Below, piece by piece: positions 39,604 through 53,340 of a DNA stretch of 64,000 nt. This DNA is from Fistularia commersonii (Eukaryota; Chordata; Actinopteri; Syngnathiformes; Fistulariidae): positions 434,001-498,000 of the forward strand of contig JBBMNZ010000067.1 in assembly GCA_037954325.1 (NCBI GenBank), written 5' to 3'. Each line of letters begins with the position of its first letter. The stretch's first letter is position 1. The notes below the pieces were generated by a model, which did no database searches, was not told the origin of the DNA, and saw nothing but the letters and a program-made list of their open reading frames with translations. The position numbers and the translations under genes were made by a program.

Positions 39604-40302
39604 TTATGAGACTGAGTTGAAGAGTTTTTCATTAGGAGTGCAAATAGCTAATGAATTTCATCAAGCTGGTTCCTGCTGTTGAAATATGTTGTTTAGGACA
39701 TGATTCTGCACAAAATATGTCAAATTCAGTATAATCCAGCGACAAGTTCAAAAGACTTTGCCATTCGTGCAAAAAGTGCTTATCTCACCGAGTTTAAGCA
39801 TTTTTGATTAGGAGTGGAAATAACTATTGAATTTCATCAAGCTGGTTTCTGCTGTTGAAATATGTTGTTTAGGACATGATTCTGCACAATATACGTCAAA
39901 TTCTTGTGAGCCCATTACAGGTTGAAAGGATAAAGCTATCCGTTCAAAACGTGCTTATGAGACAAAGTTGAAGCGTTTTTGATTAGGAGTGGAAATAACT
40001 AATGGATATTATCAAGCTGGTTTCTGCTGTTGAAATATGTTGTTTATGACATAATTCTGCACAATATATGTCAAATTAAGTGTAATCCCTTCACAAGTTC
40101 AAAAGATATAGCCATTCGTTCAAAAAGTACTTATCTCACCGAGTTGAAGCGTTTTTGATTAGGAGTGGAAATAACTTTTGAATTTCATCACGCTGGTTTC
40201 TGCTGTTGAAATATGTTGTTTAGGACATGATTCTGCACAATATATGTCAAATTCAGTGTAATCCCTTCATAGGTTCAAAAGATATCGCCATTCGTTCAAA
40301 AA

Positions 40303-41360
40303 GTACTTATCTCACCGAGTTGAAGCGTTTTTGATTAGGAGTGGAAATAACTAATGAATTTCTACAAGCTGGTTTCTGCTGTTGAAATATGTTGTTTAGG
40401 ACATGATTCTGCACAATATATGTCAAATTCAGTGTAATCCCTTCACAAGTTCAAAAGATATAGCCATTTGTTCAAAAAGAACTTATTTCACCGAGTTGAG
40501 GCGTTTTTGATTCGGAGTGGAAATAACCAATGAATTTCATCAAGCTGGTTTCTGCTGTTGAAATATGTTGTTTAGAACATGTTTCTGCACAACATATGTC
40601 AAATTCAGTGTAATCCCTTCATAGGTTCAAAAAATATCGCCAGTCGTTCCAAAAGAACTTATCTCACCGAGTTGAGGCGTTTTTGATTCGGAGTGGAAAT
40701 AACCAATGAATTTCATCAAGCTGGTTTCTGCTGTTGAAATATGTTGTGTAGGACATGATTCTGAAAACACATGTCAAATTCAGTGTAATCCAGCGATAAG
40801 ATCAAAAGATATAGCCATTCGTGCAAAAAGTACTTATCTCACCGAGTTGAAGCGTTTTTGATTAGGAGTGGAAATAACTAATGAATTTCTACAAGCTGGT
40901 TTCTGCTGTTGAAATATGTTGTTTAGGACATGATTCTGCACAATATATGTCAAATTCAGTGTAATCCCTTCACAAGTTCAAAAGATATAGCCATTTGTTC
41001 AAAAAGAACTTATTTCACCGAGTTGAGGCGTTTTTGATTCGGAGTGGAAATAACCAATGAATTTCATCAAGCTGGTTTCTGCTGTTGAAATATGTTGTTT
41101 AGAACATGTTTCTGCACAACATATGTCAAATTCAGTGTAATCCCTTCATAGGTTCAAAAAATATCGCCAGTCGTTCCAAAAGAACTTATCTCACCGAGTT
41201 GAGGCGTTTTTGATTCGGAGTGGAAATAACCAATGAATTTCATCAAGCTGGTTTCTGCTGTTGAAATATGTTGTGTAGGACATGATTCTGAAAACACATG
41301 TCAAATTCAGTGTAATCCAGCGATAAGATCAAAAGATATAGCCATTCGTGCAAAAAGTGC
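40303..41360. repeat. Three-monomer duplication in copy 1
   Basis: The segment with AATTTCTACAAGCTGG, ATTTGTTCAAAAAGAAC and the TTGTGTAGGACATGATTC marker occurs twice, 527 bp apart (GTGTA at 40746 and 41273). The duplicated block at 61 kb has it once (61464). The first copy ends in AAAAAGTACTTATC and the second in AAAAAGTGCTTATC. Confidence 0.75.
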
Positions 41361-43792
41361 TTATCTCACCGAGTTGAAGGAATTTTGATTAGGAGTGGCA
41401 ATAACTAATGAATTTCATCAAGTAGATTTCTACTGTTGAAATATGTTGTTCAGGACATGATTCTGCACAATATATTTAAAATTAAGTGTAATCCCTTCAC
41501 AAGTTCAAAAGATATAGCCATTCGTTCAAAAATTGCTTATCTCACCGAGTTGAAGTATTTTTGATTAGGAGTGGAAATAACTAATGAATTTCATCAAGCT
41601 GGTTTCTGCTGTTGAAATATGTTGTTTAGGATATGATTCTGCAAAATATATGTCAAAGTCAGTGTGATCCCATTACAGGTTCAAAGGATATAGCCATTCG
41701 TTCAAAAAGGCCTTATCTCACCGAGTTGAAGCGTTTTTGATTAGGAGTGGAAATAACTAATGAATTTATCAAGCTGGTTTCTGCTGTTGAAATATGTTGT
41801 TTAGGACATGATTCTGCACAATATATGTCAAAGTCAGTGTGATCCCATTACAGGTTCAAAGGATATAGCCATTCGTTCAAAAAGGACTTATCTCACCGAG
41901 TTGAGGCGTTTGTGATTAGGAGTGGAAATAACTAATGAATTTCATCAAGCTGGTTTCTGCTGTTGAAATATGTTGTTTAGGACATGATTCTGCACAATAT
42001 ATGTCAAATTCAGTGTAAACCCTTCATAGGTTCAAAAGACATCGCCAGTCATTCCAAAAGAACTTATGTCACCGAGTTGAGGCGTTTTTGATTCTGAGTG
42101 GAAATAACCAATGAATTTCATCAAGCTGGTTTCTGCTGTTGAAATATGTTGTTTAGGATATGATTTTGAACAATATATGTCAAATTTAGTGTAATCACAT
42201 CACAGGTTCAAAAGATATAGCCATTCGTTCAAAAAGTGCTTATCTCACCGAGTTGAAGCGTTTTTGATTAGGAGTGGAAATAACTTTTGAATTTCATCAA
42301 GCTGGTTTCTGCTGTTGAAATATGTTGTTTAGAACATGATTCTGCACAATATATGTCCAATTCAGTGTAATCCCTTCATAGGTTCAAAAGAAATCGCTAG
42401 TCATTCCAAAAGAACTTATGTCACCGAGATGAGGCGTTTTTGATTCTGAGTGGAAATAACCAATGAATTTCATCAAGCTGGTTTCTGCTGTTGAAATATG
42501 TTGTTTAGGATATGATTTTGAACAATATATGTCAAATTTAGTGTAATCACATCACAGGTTCAAAAGATATAGCCATTCGTTCAAAAAGTGCTTATCTCAC
42601 CGAGTTGAAGCGTTTTTGATTAGGAGTGGAAATAACTTTTGAATTTCATCAAGCTGGTTTCTGCTGTTGAAATATGTTGTTTAGAACATGATTCTGCACA
42701 ATATATGTCCAATTCAGTGTAATCCCTTCATAAGTTCAAAAGAAATCGCCAGTCATTCCAAAAGAACTTATGTCACAGAGATGAGGCGTTTTTGATTCTG
42801 AGTGGAAATAACCAATGAATTTCATCAAGCTGGTTTCTGCTGTTGAAATATGTTGTTTAGGATATGATTTTGAACAATATATGTCAAATTTAGTGTAATC
42901 ACATCACAGGTTCAAAAGATATAGCCATTCGTTCAAAAACTGCTTATCTTATCGGGTTGAAGCGTTTTTGATTAGGAGTGGAAATAACTTATGGATTTCG
43001 TTAAGCTGGTTTCTGCTGTTGAAATATGTTGTTAAGGACATGATTCTGCAAAACACATGTCAAATTCAGTGTAATCCAGCGATAAGATCAAAAGATATAG
43101 CCATTCGTGAAAAAAGTGCTTATCTCACCGAGTTGAAGCGTTTTTGATTCGGAGTGGAAATAACTAATGAATTTCGTCAAGCTGGTTTCTGCTGTTGAAA
43201 TATGTTGTTTAGGACAAGATTCTGCACAATATATGTCAAATTCAGTGAAATCCATCACAGGTTAAAAAACTATAGCCATTTGTTCAAAAATTGCTTATCT
43301 CACCAAGTTGAAGAGTTTTTGATTAGTATTGGAAATAACTAATGAATTTCATCAAGCTGGTTTCTGCTGTTGAAATTTGTTGTTTAGGAAATGATTCTGC
43401 ACAATATATGTCAAATTTAGTGAAATCCCATTGCAGGTTCAAAGGATATAGCCATTCGTCCAAAAAGTACTTATGTCACCAAGTTGAAGAGTTTTTGATT
43501 AGTATTGGAAATAACCAATGAATTACGTCAAGCTGGTTTCTGCTGTTGAAATATGTTGTTAGGTCAAGATTCTGCACAATATATGTCATATCCATCAAAA
43601 GTCCAAAAGATATAGCCATTCGTTCAAAAAGTGCTTAACTCACCGAGTTGAGACGTTTCTGATTAGGAGTGGAAATAACTAATGAATTTCATCAAGCTGG
43701 TTTCTGCTGTTGAAATATGTTGTTTAGGACATGATTCTGCACAATATATGTCAAATTCGTGTGATCCCATTACAGGTTGAAAGGATATAGCC

Positions 43793-43809
43793 ATTCGTTC
43801 AAAACGTGC
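43793..43809 (+). other. CENP-B-box-like motif
   Basis: Identical 17 bases to 39587-39603 in the same monomer type, with GTGATCCC in place of GTGAGCCC just upstream. Confidence 0.35.
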
Positions 43810-44143
43810 TTATGAGACTGAGTTGAAGAGTTTTTCATTAGGAGTGCAAATAGCTAATGAATTTCATCAAGCTGGTTCCTGCTGTTGAAATATGTTGTTT
43901 AGGACATGATTCTGCACAAAATATGTCAAATTCAGTATAATCCAGCGACAAGTTCAAAAGACTTTGCCATTTGTGCAAAAAGTGCTTATCTCACCGAGTT
44001 TAAGCATTTTTGATTAGGAGTGGAAATAACTTTTGAATTTCATCAAGCTGGTTTCTGCTGTTGAAATATGTTGTTTAGGACATGATTCTGCACAATATAT
44101 GTCAAATTCGTGTGAGCCCATTACAGGTTGAAAGGATATAGCC

Positions 44144-44160
44144 ATTCGTTCAAAACGTGC
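44144..44160 (+). other. CENP-B-box-like motif
   Basis: Identical to 39587-39603; the second of a pair 351 bp apart, produced by a two-monomer duplication. Confidence 0.35.
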
Positions 44161-45302
44161 TTATGAGACTGAGTTGAAGAGTTTTTCATTAGGAGTGCAA
44201 ATAGCTAATGAATTTCATCAAGCTGGTTCCTGCTGTTGAAATATGTTGTTTAGGACATGATTCTGCACAAAATATGTCAAATTCAGTATAATCCAGCGAC
44301 AAGTTCAAAAGACTTTGCCATTCGTGCAAAAAGTGCTTATCTCACCGAGTTTAAGCATTTTTGATTAGGAGTGGAAATAACTATTGAATTTCATCAAGCT
44401 GGTTTCTGCTGTTGAAATATGTTGTTTAGGACATGATTCTGCACAATATATGTCAAATTCTTGTGAGCCCATTACAGGTTGAAAGGATATAGCTATCCGT
44501 TCAAAACGTGCTTATGAGACAAAGTTGAAGCGTTTTTGATTAGGAGTGGAAATAACTAATGGATAATATCAAGCTGGTTTCTGCTGTTGAAATATGTTGT
44601 TTATGACATAATTCTGCACAATATATGTCAAATTAAGTGTAATCCCTTCACAAGTTCAAAAGATATAGCCATTCGTTCAAAAAGTACTTATCTCACCGAG
44701 TTGAAGCGTTTTTGATTAGGAGTGGAAATAACTTTTGAATTTCATCACGCTGGTTTCTGCTGTTGAAATATGTTGTTTAGGACATGATTCTGCACAATAT
44801 ATGTCAAATTCAGTGTAATCCCTTCATAGGTTCAAAAGATATCGCCATTCGTTCAAAAAGTACTTATCTCACCGAGTTGAAGCGTTTTTGATTAGGAGTG
44901 GAAATAACTAATGAATTTCTACAAGCTGGTTTCTGCTGTTGAAATATGTTGTTTAGGACATGATTCTGCACAATATATGTCAAATTCAGTGTAATCCCTT
45001 CACAAGTTCAAAAGATATAGCCATTTGTTCAAAAAGAACTTATTTCACCGAGTTGAGGCGTTTTTGATTCGGAGTGGAAATAACCAATGAATTTCATCAA
45101 GCTGGTTTCTGCTGTTGAAATATGTTGTTTAGAACATGTTTCTGCACAATATATGTCAAATTCAGTGTAATCCCTTCATAGGTTCAAAAAATATCGCCAG
45201 TCGTTCCAAAAGAACTTATCTCACCGAGTTGAGGCGTTTTTGATTCGGAGTGGAAATAACCAATGAATTTCATCAAGCTGGTTTCTGCTGTTGAAATATG
45301 TT

Positions 45303-48300
45303 GTGTAGGACATGATTCTGAAAACACATGTCAAATTCAGTGTAATCCAGCGATAAGATCAAAAGATATAGCCATTCGTGCAAAAAGTGCTTATCTCACC
45401 GAGTTGAAGGAATTTTGATTAGGAGTGGCAATAACTAATGAATTTCATCAAGTAGATTTCTACTGTTGAAATATGTTGTTCAGGACATGATTCTGCACAA
45501 TATATTTAAAATTAAGTGTAATCCCTTCACAAGTTCAAAAGATATAGCCATTCGTTCAAAAATTGCTTATCTCACCGAGTTGAAGTATTTTTGATTAGGA
45601 GTGGAAATAACTAATGAATTTCATCAAGCTGGTTTCTGCTGTTGAAATATGTTGTTTAGGATATGATTCTGCAAAATATATGTCAAAGTCAGTGTGATCC
45701 CATTACAGGTTCAAAGGATATAGCCATTCGTTCAAAAAGGCCTTATCTCACCGAGTTGAAGCGTTTTTGATTAGGAGTGGAAATAACTAATGAATTTCAT
45801 CAAGCTGGTTTCTGCTGTTGAAATATGTTGTTTAGGACATGATTCTGCACAATATATGTCAAAGTCAGTGTGATCCCATTACAGGTTCAAAGGATATAGC
45901 CATTCGTTCAAAAAGGACTTATCTCACCGAGTTGAGGCGTTTGTGATTAGGAGTGGAAATAACTAATGAATTTCATCAAGCTGGTTTCTGCTGTTGAAAT
46001 ATGTTGTTTAGGACATGATTTTGCACAATATATGTCAAATTCAGTGTAAACCCTTCATAGGTTCAAAAGACATCGCCAGTCATTCCAAAAGAACTTATGT
46101 CACCGAGTTGAGGCGTTTTTGATTCTGAGTGGAAATAACCAATGAATTTCATCAAGCTGGTTTCTGCTGTTGAAATATGTTGTTTAGGATATGATTTTGA
46201 ACAATATATGTCAAATTTAGTGTAATCACATCACAGGTTCAAAAGATATAGCCATTCGTTCAAAAAGTGCTTATCTCACCGAGTTGAAGCGTTTTTGATT
46301 AGGAGTGGAAATAACTTTTGAATTTCATCAAGCTTGTTTCTGCTGTTGAAATATGTTGTTTAGAACATGATTCTGCACAATATATGTCCAATTCAGTGTA
46401 ATCCCTTCATAGGTTCAAAAGAAATCGCTAGTCATTCCAAAAGAACTTATGTCACCGAGATGAGGCGTTTTTGATTCTGAGTGGAAATAACCAATGAATT
46501 TCATCAAGCTGTTTTCTGCTGTTGAAATATGTTGTTTAGGATATGATTTTGAACAATATATGTCAAATTTAGTGTAATCACATCACAGGTTCAAAAGATA
46601 TAGCCATTCGTTCTAAAACTGCTTATCTTATCGGGTTGAAGCGTTTTTGATTAGGAGTGGAAATAACTGATGGATTTCGTTAAGCTGGTTTCTGCTGTTG
46701 AAATATGTTTTGAAGGACATGATTCTGCAAAACACATGTCAAATTAAGTGTAATCCAGCGATAAGATAAAAAGATATAGCCATTCGTGAAAAAAGTGCTT
46801 ATCTCACCGAGTTGAGACGTTTCTGATTAGAAGTGGAAATAACTAATGAATTTCATCAAGCTGGTTCCCGCTGTTGAAATATGCTGTTTAGAACAAGATT
46901 CTGCACAAAATATGTCAAATTCAGTATAATCCAGTGACAAGTTCAAAAGATATAGCCATTCGATCAAAAAGTGCTTATCTCACCGAGTTGAAGCATTTTT
47001 GATTCGGAGTGGAAATAACTAATGAATTTCATCAAGCTGGTTTCTGCTGTTGAAATATGTTGTTTAGGACAAGATTCTGCACAATATATGTCAACTTCAG
47101 TGAAATCCCATCACAGGTTCAAAAAATATAGCCATTCGTTCAAAAATTGCTTATCTCACCAAGTTGAAGAGTTTTTGATTAGTATTTGAAATAACTAATG
47201 AATTTCATCACGCTGGTTTCTGCTCTTGAAATTTGTTGTTTAGGACATGATTCTGCACAATATATTTAAAATTAAGTGTAATCCCTTCACAAGTTCAAAA
47301 GATATAGCCATTCGTTTAAAAATTGCTTTTCTCACCGAGTTGAAGTATTTTTGATTAGGAGTGGAAATAACTAATGAATTTCATCAAGCTGGTTTCTGCT
47401 GTTGAAATATGTTGTTTAGGATATGATTCTGCAAAATATATGACAAAGTCAGTGTGATCCCATTACAGGTTCAAAGGATATAGCCATTCGTTCAAAAAGG
47501 CCTTATCTCACCGAGTTGAAGCGTTTTTGATTAGGAGTGGAAATAACTAATGAATTTCATCAAGCTGGTTTCTGCTGTTGAAATATGTTGTTTAGGACAT
47601 GATTCTGCACAATATATGTCAAAGTCAGTGTGATCCCATTACAGGTTCAAAGGATATAGCCATTCGTTCAAAAAGGACTTATCTCACCGAGTTGAGGCGT
47701 TTGTGATTAGGAGTGGAAATAACTAATGAATTTCATCAAGCTGGTTTCTGCTGTTGAAATATGTTGTTTAGGACATGATTCTGCACAATATATGTCAAAT
47801 TCAGTGTAAACCCTTCATAGGTTCAAAAGACATCGCCAGTCATTCCAAAAGAACTTATGTCACCGAGTTGAGGCGTTTTTGATTCTGAGTGGAAATAACC
47901 AATGAATTTCATCAAGCTGGTTTCTGCTGTTGAAATATGTTGTTTAGGATATGATTTTGAACAATATATGTCAAATTTAGTGTAATCACATCACAGGTTC
48001 AAAAGATATAGCCATTCGTTCAAAAAGTGCTTATCTCACCGAGTTGAAGCGTTTTTGATTAGGAGTGGAAATAACTTTTGAATTTCATCAAGCTGGTTTC
48101 TGCTGTTGAAATATGTTGTTTAGAACATGATTCTGCACAATATATGTCCAATTCAGTGTAATCCCTTCATAGGTTCAAAAGAAATCGCCAGTCATTCCAA
48201 AAGAACTTATGTCACAAAGATGAGGCGTTTTTGATTCTGAGTGGAAATAACCAATGAATTTCATCAAGCTGGTTTCTGCTGTTGAAATATGTTGTTTAGG

Positions 48301-49025
48301 ATATGATTTTGAACAACATATGTCAAATTTAGTGTAATCACATCACAGGTTCAAAAGATATAGCCATTCGTTCAAAAACTGCTTATCTTATCGGGTTGAA
48401 GCGTTTTTGATTAGGAGTGGAAATAACTGATGGATTTCGTTAAGCTGGTTTCTGCTGTTGAAATATGTTGTTAAGGACATGATTCTGCAAAACACATGTC
48501 AAATTCAGTGTAATCCAGCGATAAGATCAAAAGATATAGCCATTCGTGAAAAAAGTGCTTATCTCACCGAGTTGAAGCGTTTTTGATTCGGAGTGGAAAT
48601 AACTAATGAATTTCGTCAAGATGGTTTCTGCTGTTGAAATATGTTGTTTAGGACAAGATTCTGCACAATATATGTCAAATTCAGTGAAATCCATCACAGG
48701 TTAAAAAACTATAGCCATTTGTTCAAAAATTGCTTATCTCACCAAGTTGAAGAGTTTTTGATTAGTATTGGAAATAACTAATGAATTTCATCAAGCTGGT
48801 TTCTGCTGTTGAAATTTGTTGTTTAGGAAATGATTCTGCACAATATATGTCAAATTTAGTGAAATCCCATTGCAGGTTCAAAGGATATAGCCATTCGTCC
48901 AAAAAGTACTTATGTCACCAAGTTGAAGAGTTTTTGATTAGTATTGGAAATAACCAATGAATTACGTCAAGCTGGTTTCTGCTGTTGAAATATGTTGTTA
49001 GGTCAAGATTCTGCACAATATATGT
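45303..49025. repeat. Family B unit with a ten-monomer duplication
   Basis: The marker TATATTTAAAATTAAG lies at 45501 and again at 47261, exactly 1760 bp (10 monomers) apart, so a ten-monomer block was duplicated in tandem. The two halves differ at diagnostic sites: ACCGAGATGAGG and TTCTAAAACTGC in the first, ACAAAGATGAGG and TTCAAAAACTGC in the second. The block at 41.3-43.7 kb has both of the related variants side by side, two monomers apart. Confidence 0.7.
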
Positions 49026-52000
49026 CATATCCATCAAAAGTCCAAAAGATATAGCCATTCGTTCAAAAAGTGCTTAACTCACCGAGTTGAGACGTTTCTG
49101 ATTAGGAGTGGAAATAACTAATGAATTTCATCAAGCTGGTTTCTGCTGTTGAAATATGTTGTTTAGGACATGATTCTGCACAATATATGTCAAATTCGTG
49201 TGATCCCATTACAGGTTGAAAGGATATAGCCATTCGTTCAAAACGTGCTTATGAGACTGAGTTGAAGAGTTTTTCATTAGGAGTGCAAATAGCTAATGAA
49301 TTTCATCAAGCTGGTTCCTGCTGTTGAAATATGTTGTTTAGGACATGATTCTGCACAAAATATGTCAAATTCAGTATAATCCAGCGACAAGTTCAAAAGA
49401 CTTTGCCATTCGTGCAAAAATGCTTATCTCACCGAGTTTAAGCATTTTTGATTAGGAGTGGAAATAACTATTGAATTTCATCAAGCTGGTTTCTGCTGTT
49501 GAAATATGTTGTTTAGGACATGATTCTGCACAATATATGTCAAATTCTTGTGAGCCCATTACAGGTTGAAAGGATATAGCTATCCGTTCAAAACGTGCTT
49601 ATGAGACAAAGTTGAAGCGTTTTTGATTAGGAGTGGAAATAACTAATGGATATTATCAAGCTGGTTTCTGCTGTTGAAATATGTTGTTTATGACATAATT
49701 CTGCACAATATATGTCAAATTAAGTGTAATCCCTTCACAAGTTCAAAAGATATAGCCATTCGTTCAAAAAGTACTTATCTCACCGAGTTGAAGCGTTTTT
49801 GATTAGGAGTGGAAATAACTTTTGAATTTCATCACGCTGGTTTCTGCTGTTGAAATATGTTGTTTAGGACATGATTCTGCACAATATATGTCAAATTCAG
49901 TGTAATCCCTTCATAGGTTCAAAAGATATCGCCATTCGTTCAAAAAGTACTTATCTCACCGAGTTGAAGCGTTTTTGATTAGGAGTGGAAATAACTAATG
50001 AATTTCTACAAGCTGGTTTCTGCTGTTGAAATATGTTGTTTAGGACATGATTCTGCACAATATATGTCAAATTCAGTGTAATCCCTTCACAAGTTCAAAA
50101 GATATAGCCATTTGTTCAAAAAGAACTTATTTCACCGAGTTGAGGCGTTTTTGATTCGGAGTGGAAATAACCAATGAATTTCATCAAGCTGGTTTCTGCT
50201 GTTGAAATATGTTGTTTAGAACATGTTTCTGCACAATATATGTCAAATTCAGTGTAATCCCTTCATAGGTTCAAAAAATATCGCCAGTCGTTCCAAAAGA
50301 ACTTATCTCACCGAGTTCAGGCGTTTTTGATTCGGAGTGGAAATAACCAATGAATTTCATCAAGCTGGTTTCTGCTGTTGAAATATGTTGTGTAGGACAT
50401 GATTCTGAAAACACATGTCAAATTCAGTGTAATCCAGCGATAAGATCAAAAGATATAGCCATTCGTGCAAAAAGTGCTTATCTCACCGAGTTGAAGGAAT
50501 TTTGATTAGGAGTGGCAATAACTAATGAATTTCATCAAGTAGATTTCTACTGTTGAAATATGTTGTTCAGGACATGATTCTGCACAATATATTTAAAATT
50601 AAGTGTAATCCCTTCACAAGTTCAAAAGATATAGCCATTCGTTCAAAAATTGCTTATCTCACCGAGTTGAAGTATTTTTGATTAGGAGTGGAAATAACTA
50701 ATGAATTTCATCAAGCTGGTTTCTGCTGTTGAAATATGTTGTTTAGGATATGATTCTGCAAAATATATGTCAAAGTCAGTGTGATCCCATTACAGGTTCA
50801 AAGGATATAGCCATTCGTTCAAAAAGGCCTTATCTCACCGAGTTGAAGCGTTTTTGATTAGGAGTGGAAATAACTAATGAATTTATCAAGCTGGTTTCTG
50901 CTGTTGAAATATGTTGTTTAGGACATGATTCTGCACAATATATGTCAAAGTCAGTGTGATCCCATTACAGGTTCAAAGGATATAGCCATTCGTTCAAAAA
51001 GGACTTATCTCACCGAGTTGAGGCGTTTGTGATTAGGAGTGGAAATAACTAATGAATTTCATCAAGCTGGTTTCTGCTGTTGAAATATGTTGTTTAGGAC
51101 ATGATTCTGCACAATATATGTCAAATTCAGTGTAAACCCTTCATAGGTTCAAAAGACATCGCCAGTCATTCCAAAAGAACTTATGTCACCGAGTTGAGGC
51201 GTTTTTGATTCTGAGTGGAAATAACCAATGAATTTCATCAAGCTGGTTTCTGCTGTTGAAATATGTTGTTTAGGATATGATTTTGAACAATATATGTCAA
51301 ATTTAGTGTAATCACATCACAGGTTCAAAAGATATAGCCATTCGTTCAAAAAGTGCTTATCTCACCGAGTTGAAGCGTTTTTGATTAGGAGTGGAAATAA
51401 CATTTGAATTTCATCAAGCTGGTTTCTGCTGTTGAAATATGTTGTTTAGAACATGATTCTGCACAATATATGTCCAATTCAGTGTAATCCCTTCATAGGT
51501 TCAAAAGAAATCGCTAGTCATTCCAAAAGAACTTATGTCACCGAGATGAGGCGTTTTTGATTCTGAGTGGAAATAACCAATGAATTTCATCAAGCTGGTT
51601 TCTGCTGTTGAAATATGTTGTTTTAGGATATGATTTTGAACAATATATGTCAAATTTAGTGTAATCACATCACAGGTTCAAAAGATATAGCCATTCGTTC
51701 TAAAACTGCTTATCTTATCGGGTTGAAGCGTTTTTGATTAGGAGTGGAAATAACTGATGGATTTCGTTAAGCTGGTTTCTGCTGTTGAAATATGTTTTTA
51801 AGGACATGATTCTGCAAAACACAGGTCAAATTAAGTGTAATCCAGCGATAAGATAAAAAGATATAGCCATTCGTGAAAAAAGTGCTTATCTCACCGAGTT
51901 GAGACGTTTCTGATTAGGAGTGGAAATAACTAATGAATTTCATCAAGCTGGTTCCCGCTGTTGAAATATGCTGTTTAGAACAAGATTCTGCACAAAATAT

Positions 52001-52330
52001 GTCAAATTCAGTATAATCCAGTGACAAGTTCAAAAGATATAGCCATTCGATCAAAAAGTGCTTATCTCACCGAGTTGAAGCATTTTTGATTCGGAGTGGA
52101 AATAACTAATGAATTTCATCAAGCTGGTTTCTGCTGTTGAAATATGTTGTTTAGGACAAGATTCTGCACAATATATGTCAACTTCAGTGAAATCCCATCA
52201 CAGGTTCAAAAAATATAGCCATTCGTTCAAAAATTGCTTATCTCACCAAGTTGAAGAGTTTTTGATTAGTATTTGAAATAACTAATGAATTTCATCACGC
52301 TGGTTTCTGCTCTTGAAATTTGTTGTTTAG
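49026..52330. repeat. Family B unit repeating 43.6-47.2 kb
   Basis: From the marker at 50390 to about 52.33 kb it matches 45303-47240 at an offset of 5087 bp (46713 to 51800), including the rare TAAGGACATG/GATAAGATAAAAAG monomer. It does not carry the ten-monomer duplication seen at 47.26 kb; after 52.33 kb the order changes. Confidence 0.65.
49232..49248 (+). other. CENP-B-box-like motif
   Basis: Identical to 39587-39603; one copy in this unit. Confidence 0.35.
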
Positions 52331-52747
52331 GACATGATTCTGGACAATATATTTCAAATTCAGTGTAATCCCTTCACAAGTTCAAAAGATATCGCCATTC
52401 GTTCAAAAAGTACTTATCTCACCGAGTTGAAGCGTTTTTGATTAGGAGTGGAAATAACTTTTGAATTTCATCAAGCTGGTTTCTGCTGTTGAAATATGTT
52501 CTTTAGGACATGATTCTGCACACTATATGTCAAATTCAGTGAAATCCCATCACAGGTTCAAAAGATATAGCCATTCGTTCAAAAATTGCTTATCTCACCA
52601 AGTTGAAGAGTTTTTGATTAGGAGCGGAAATAACTATTGAATTTCATCAAGCTGGTTTCTGCTGTTGAAATATGTTGTTTAGGACATGATTCTGCACAAT
52701 ATACGTCAAATTCTTGTGAGCCCATTACAGGTTAAAAGGATATAGCC

Positions 52748-52764
52748 ATTCGTTCAAAACGTGC
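52748..52764 (+). other. CENP-B-box-like motif
   Basis: Identical 17 bases to 39587-39603. Here the monomer otherwise resembles the family A type, whose usual form has ATCCG at this place and so matches only 7 of 9 positions. Confidence 0.3.
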
Positions 52765-53029
52765 TTATGAGACCGAGTTGAAGCGTTTTTGAATAGGAGT
52801 GGAAATAACTAATGGATATTATCAAGCTGGTAGCTGCTGTTGAAATATGTTGTTTATGACATAATTCTGCACAATATATGTCAAATTAAGTGTAATCCCT
52901 TCACAAGTTCAAAAGATATAGCCATTCGTTCAAAAAGTACTTATCTCACCGAGTTGAAGCGTTTTTGATTAGGAGTGGAAAAAACTTTTGATTTTCATCA
53001 AGCTGGTTTCTGCTGTTGAAATATGTTGT

Positions 53030-53340
53030 TTAGGACATGATTCTGCAGAAAATATGTCAAAGTCAGTGTAATCCAGCAACAAGATCAAAGGATATAGCCA
53101 ATCTTGCAAATAATGCTTATCTCACTGAGTTGAAGCGTTTTTGTTTAGGAGTGGAAATAACTAATGAATTTCATCAAGCTGGTTACTGCTGTTGAAATAT
53201 GTTTTTTGGGATATGATTCTACACAATATATGTCAAATTCAGTGTGATCCCATTAAAGGTTCAAAGGATATAGCCATTCTTTCAAAAAGGACTTATCTCA
53301 CCGAGTTGAAGCTTTTTTGATTAGGAGTGGAAATAACTAA
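53030..53340. repeat. Family A monomers inside family B
   Basis: Two adjacent monomers carry markers otherwise seen only before 25.4 kb: CTTGCAAATAATGCTTATCT near 53103, TTTTTGTTTAGGAGTGG, GGTTACTGCTGTTG with TTTTTTGGGATATG, and CCATTAAAGGTTCAAAGG followed by CATTCTTTCAAAAAGGAC. They correspond in order to about 14.73-14.97 kb and 25.12-25.36 kb. Confidence 0.6.

Larger units (their letters stand above)
34621..43740. repeat. Large duplicated block, copy 1 (about 9.1 kb)
   Basis: This block reappears at 55338-63931. The offset is 20717 bp from its start to about 40.44 kb (39205 to 59922), 20718 after one inserted base near 61445, and 20191 bp from 41341 to the end (42771 to 62962, 43587 to 63778). 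The step of 527 bp reflects three more monomers in this copy. Rare shared variants include TGAGGAACACATG (37081, 57798), CAATTTCAATTAGG and the CATATCCATCAAAAGTCC monomer. Only scattered differences were seen by eye. Confidence 0.8.
43741..45302. repeat. Family B monomers after the duplicated block
   Basis: About nine monomers. The CENP-B-box-like type occurs twice, 351 bp apart (43793 and 44144), while the related unit at 49 kb has it once. This accounts for the offset between the two units falling from 5439 (43587 to 49026) to 5087 (45303 to 50390). Confidence 0.6.
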
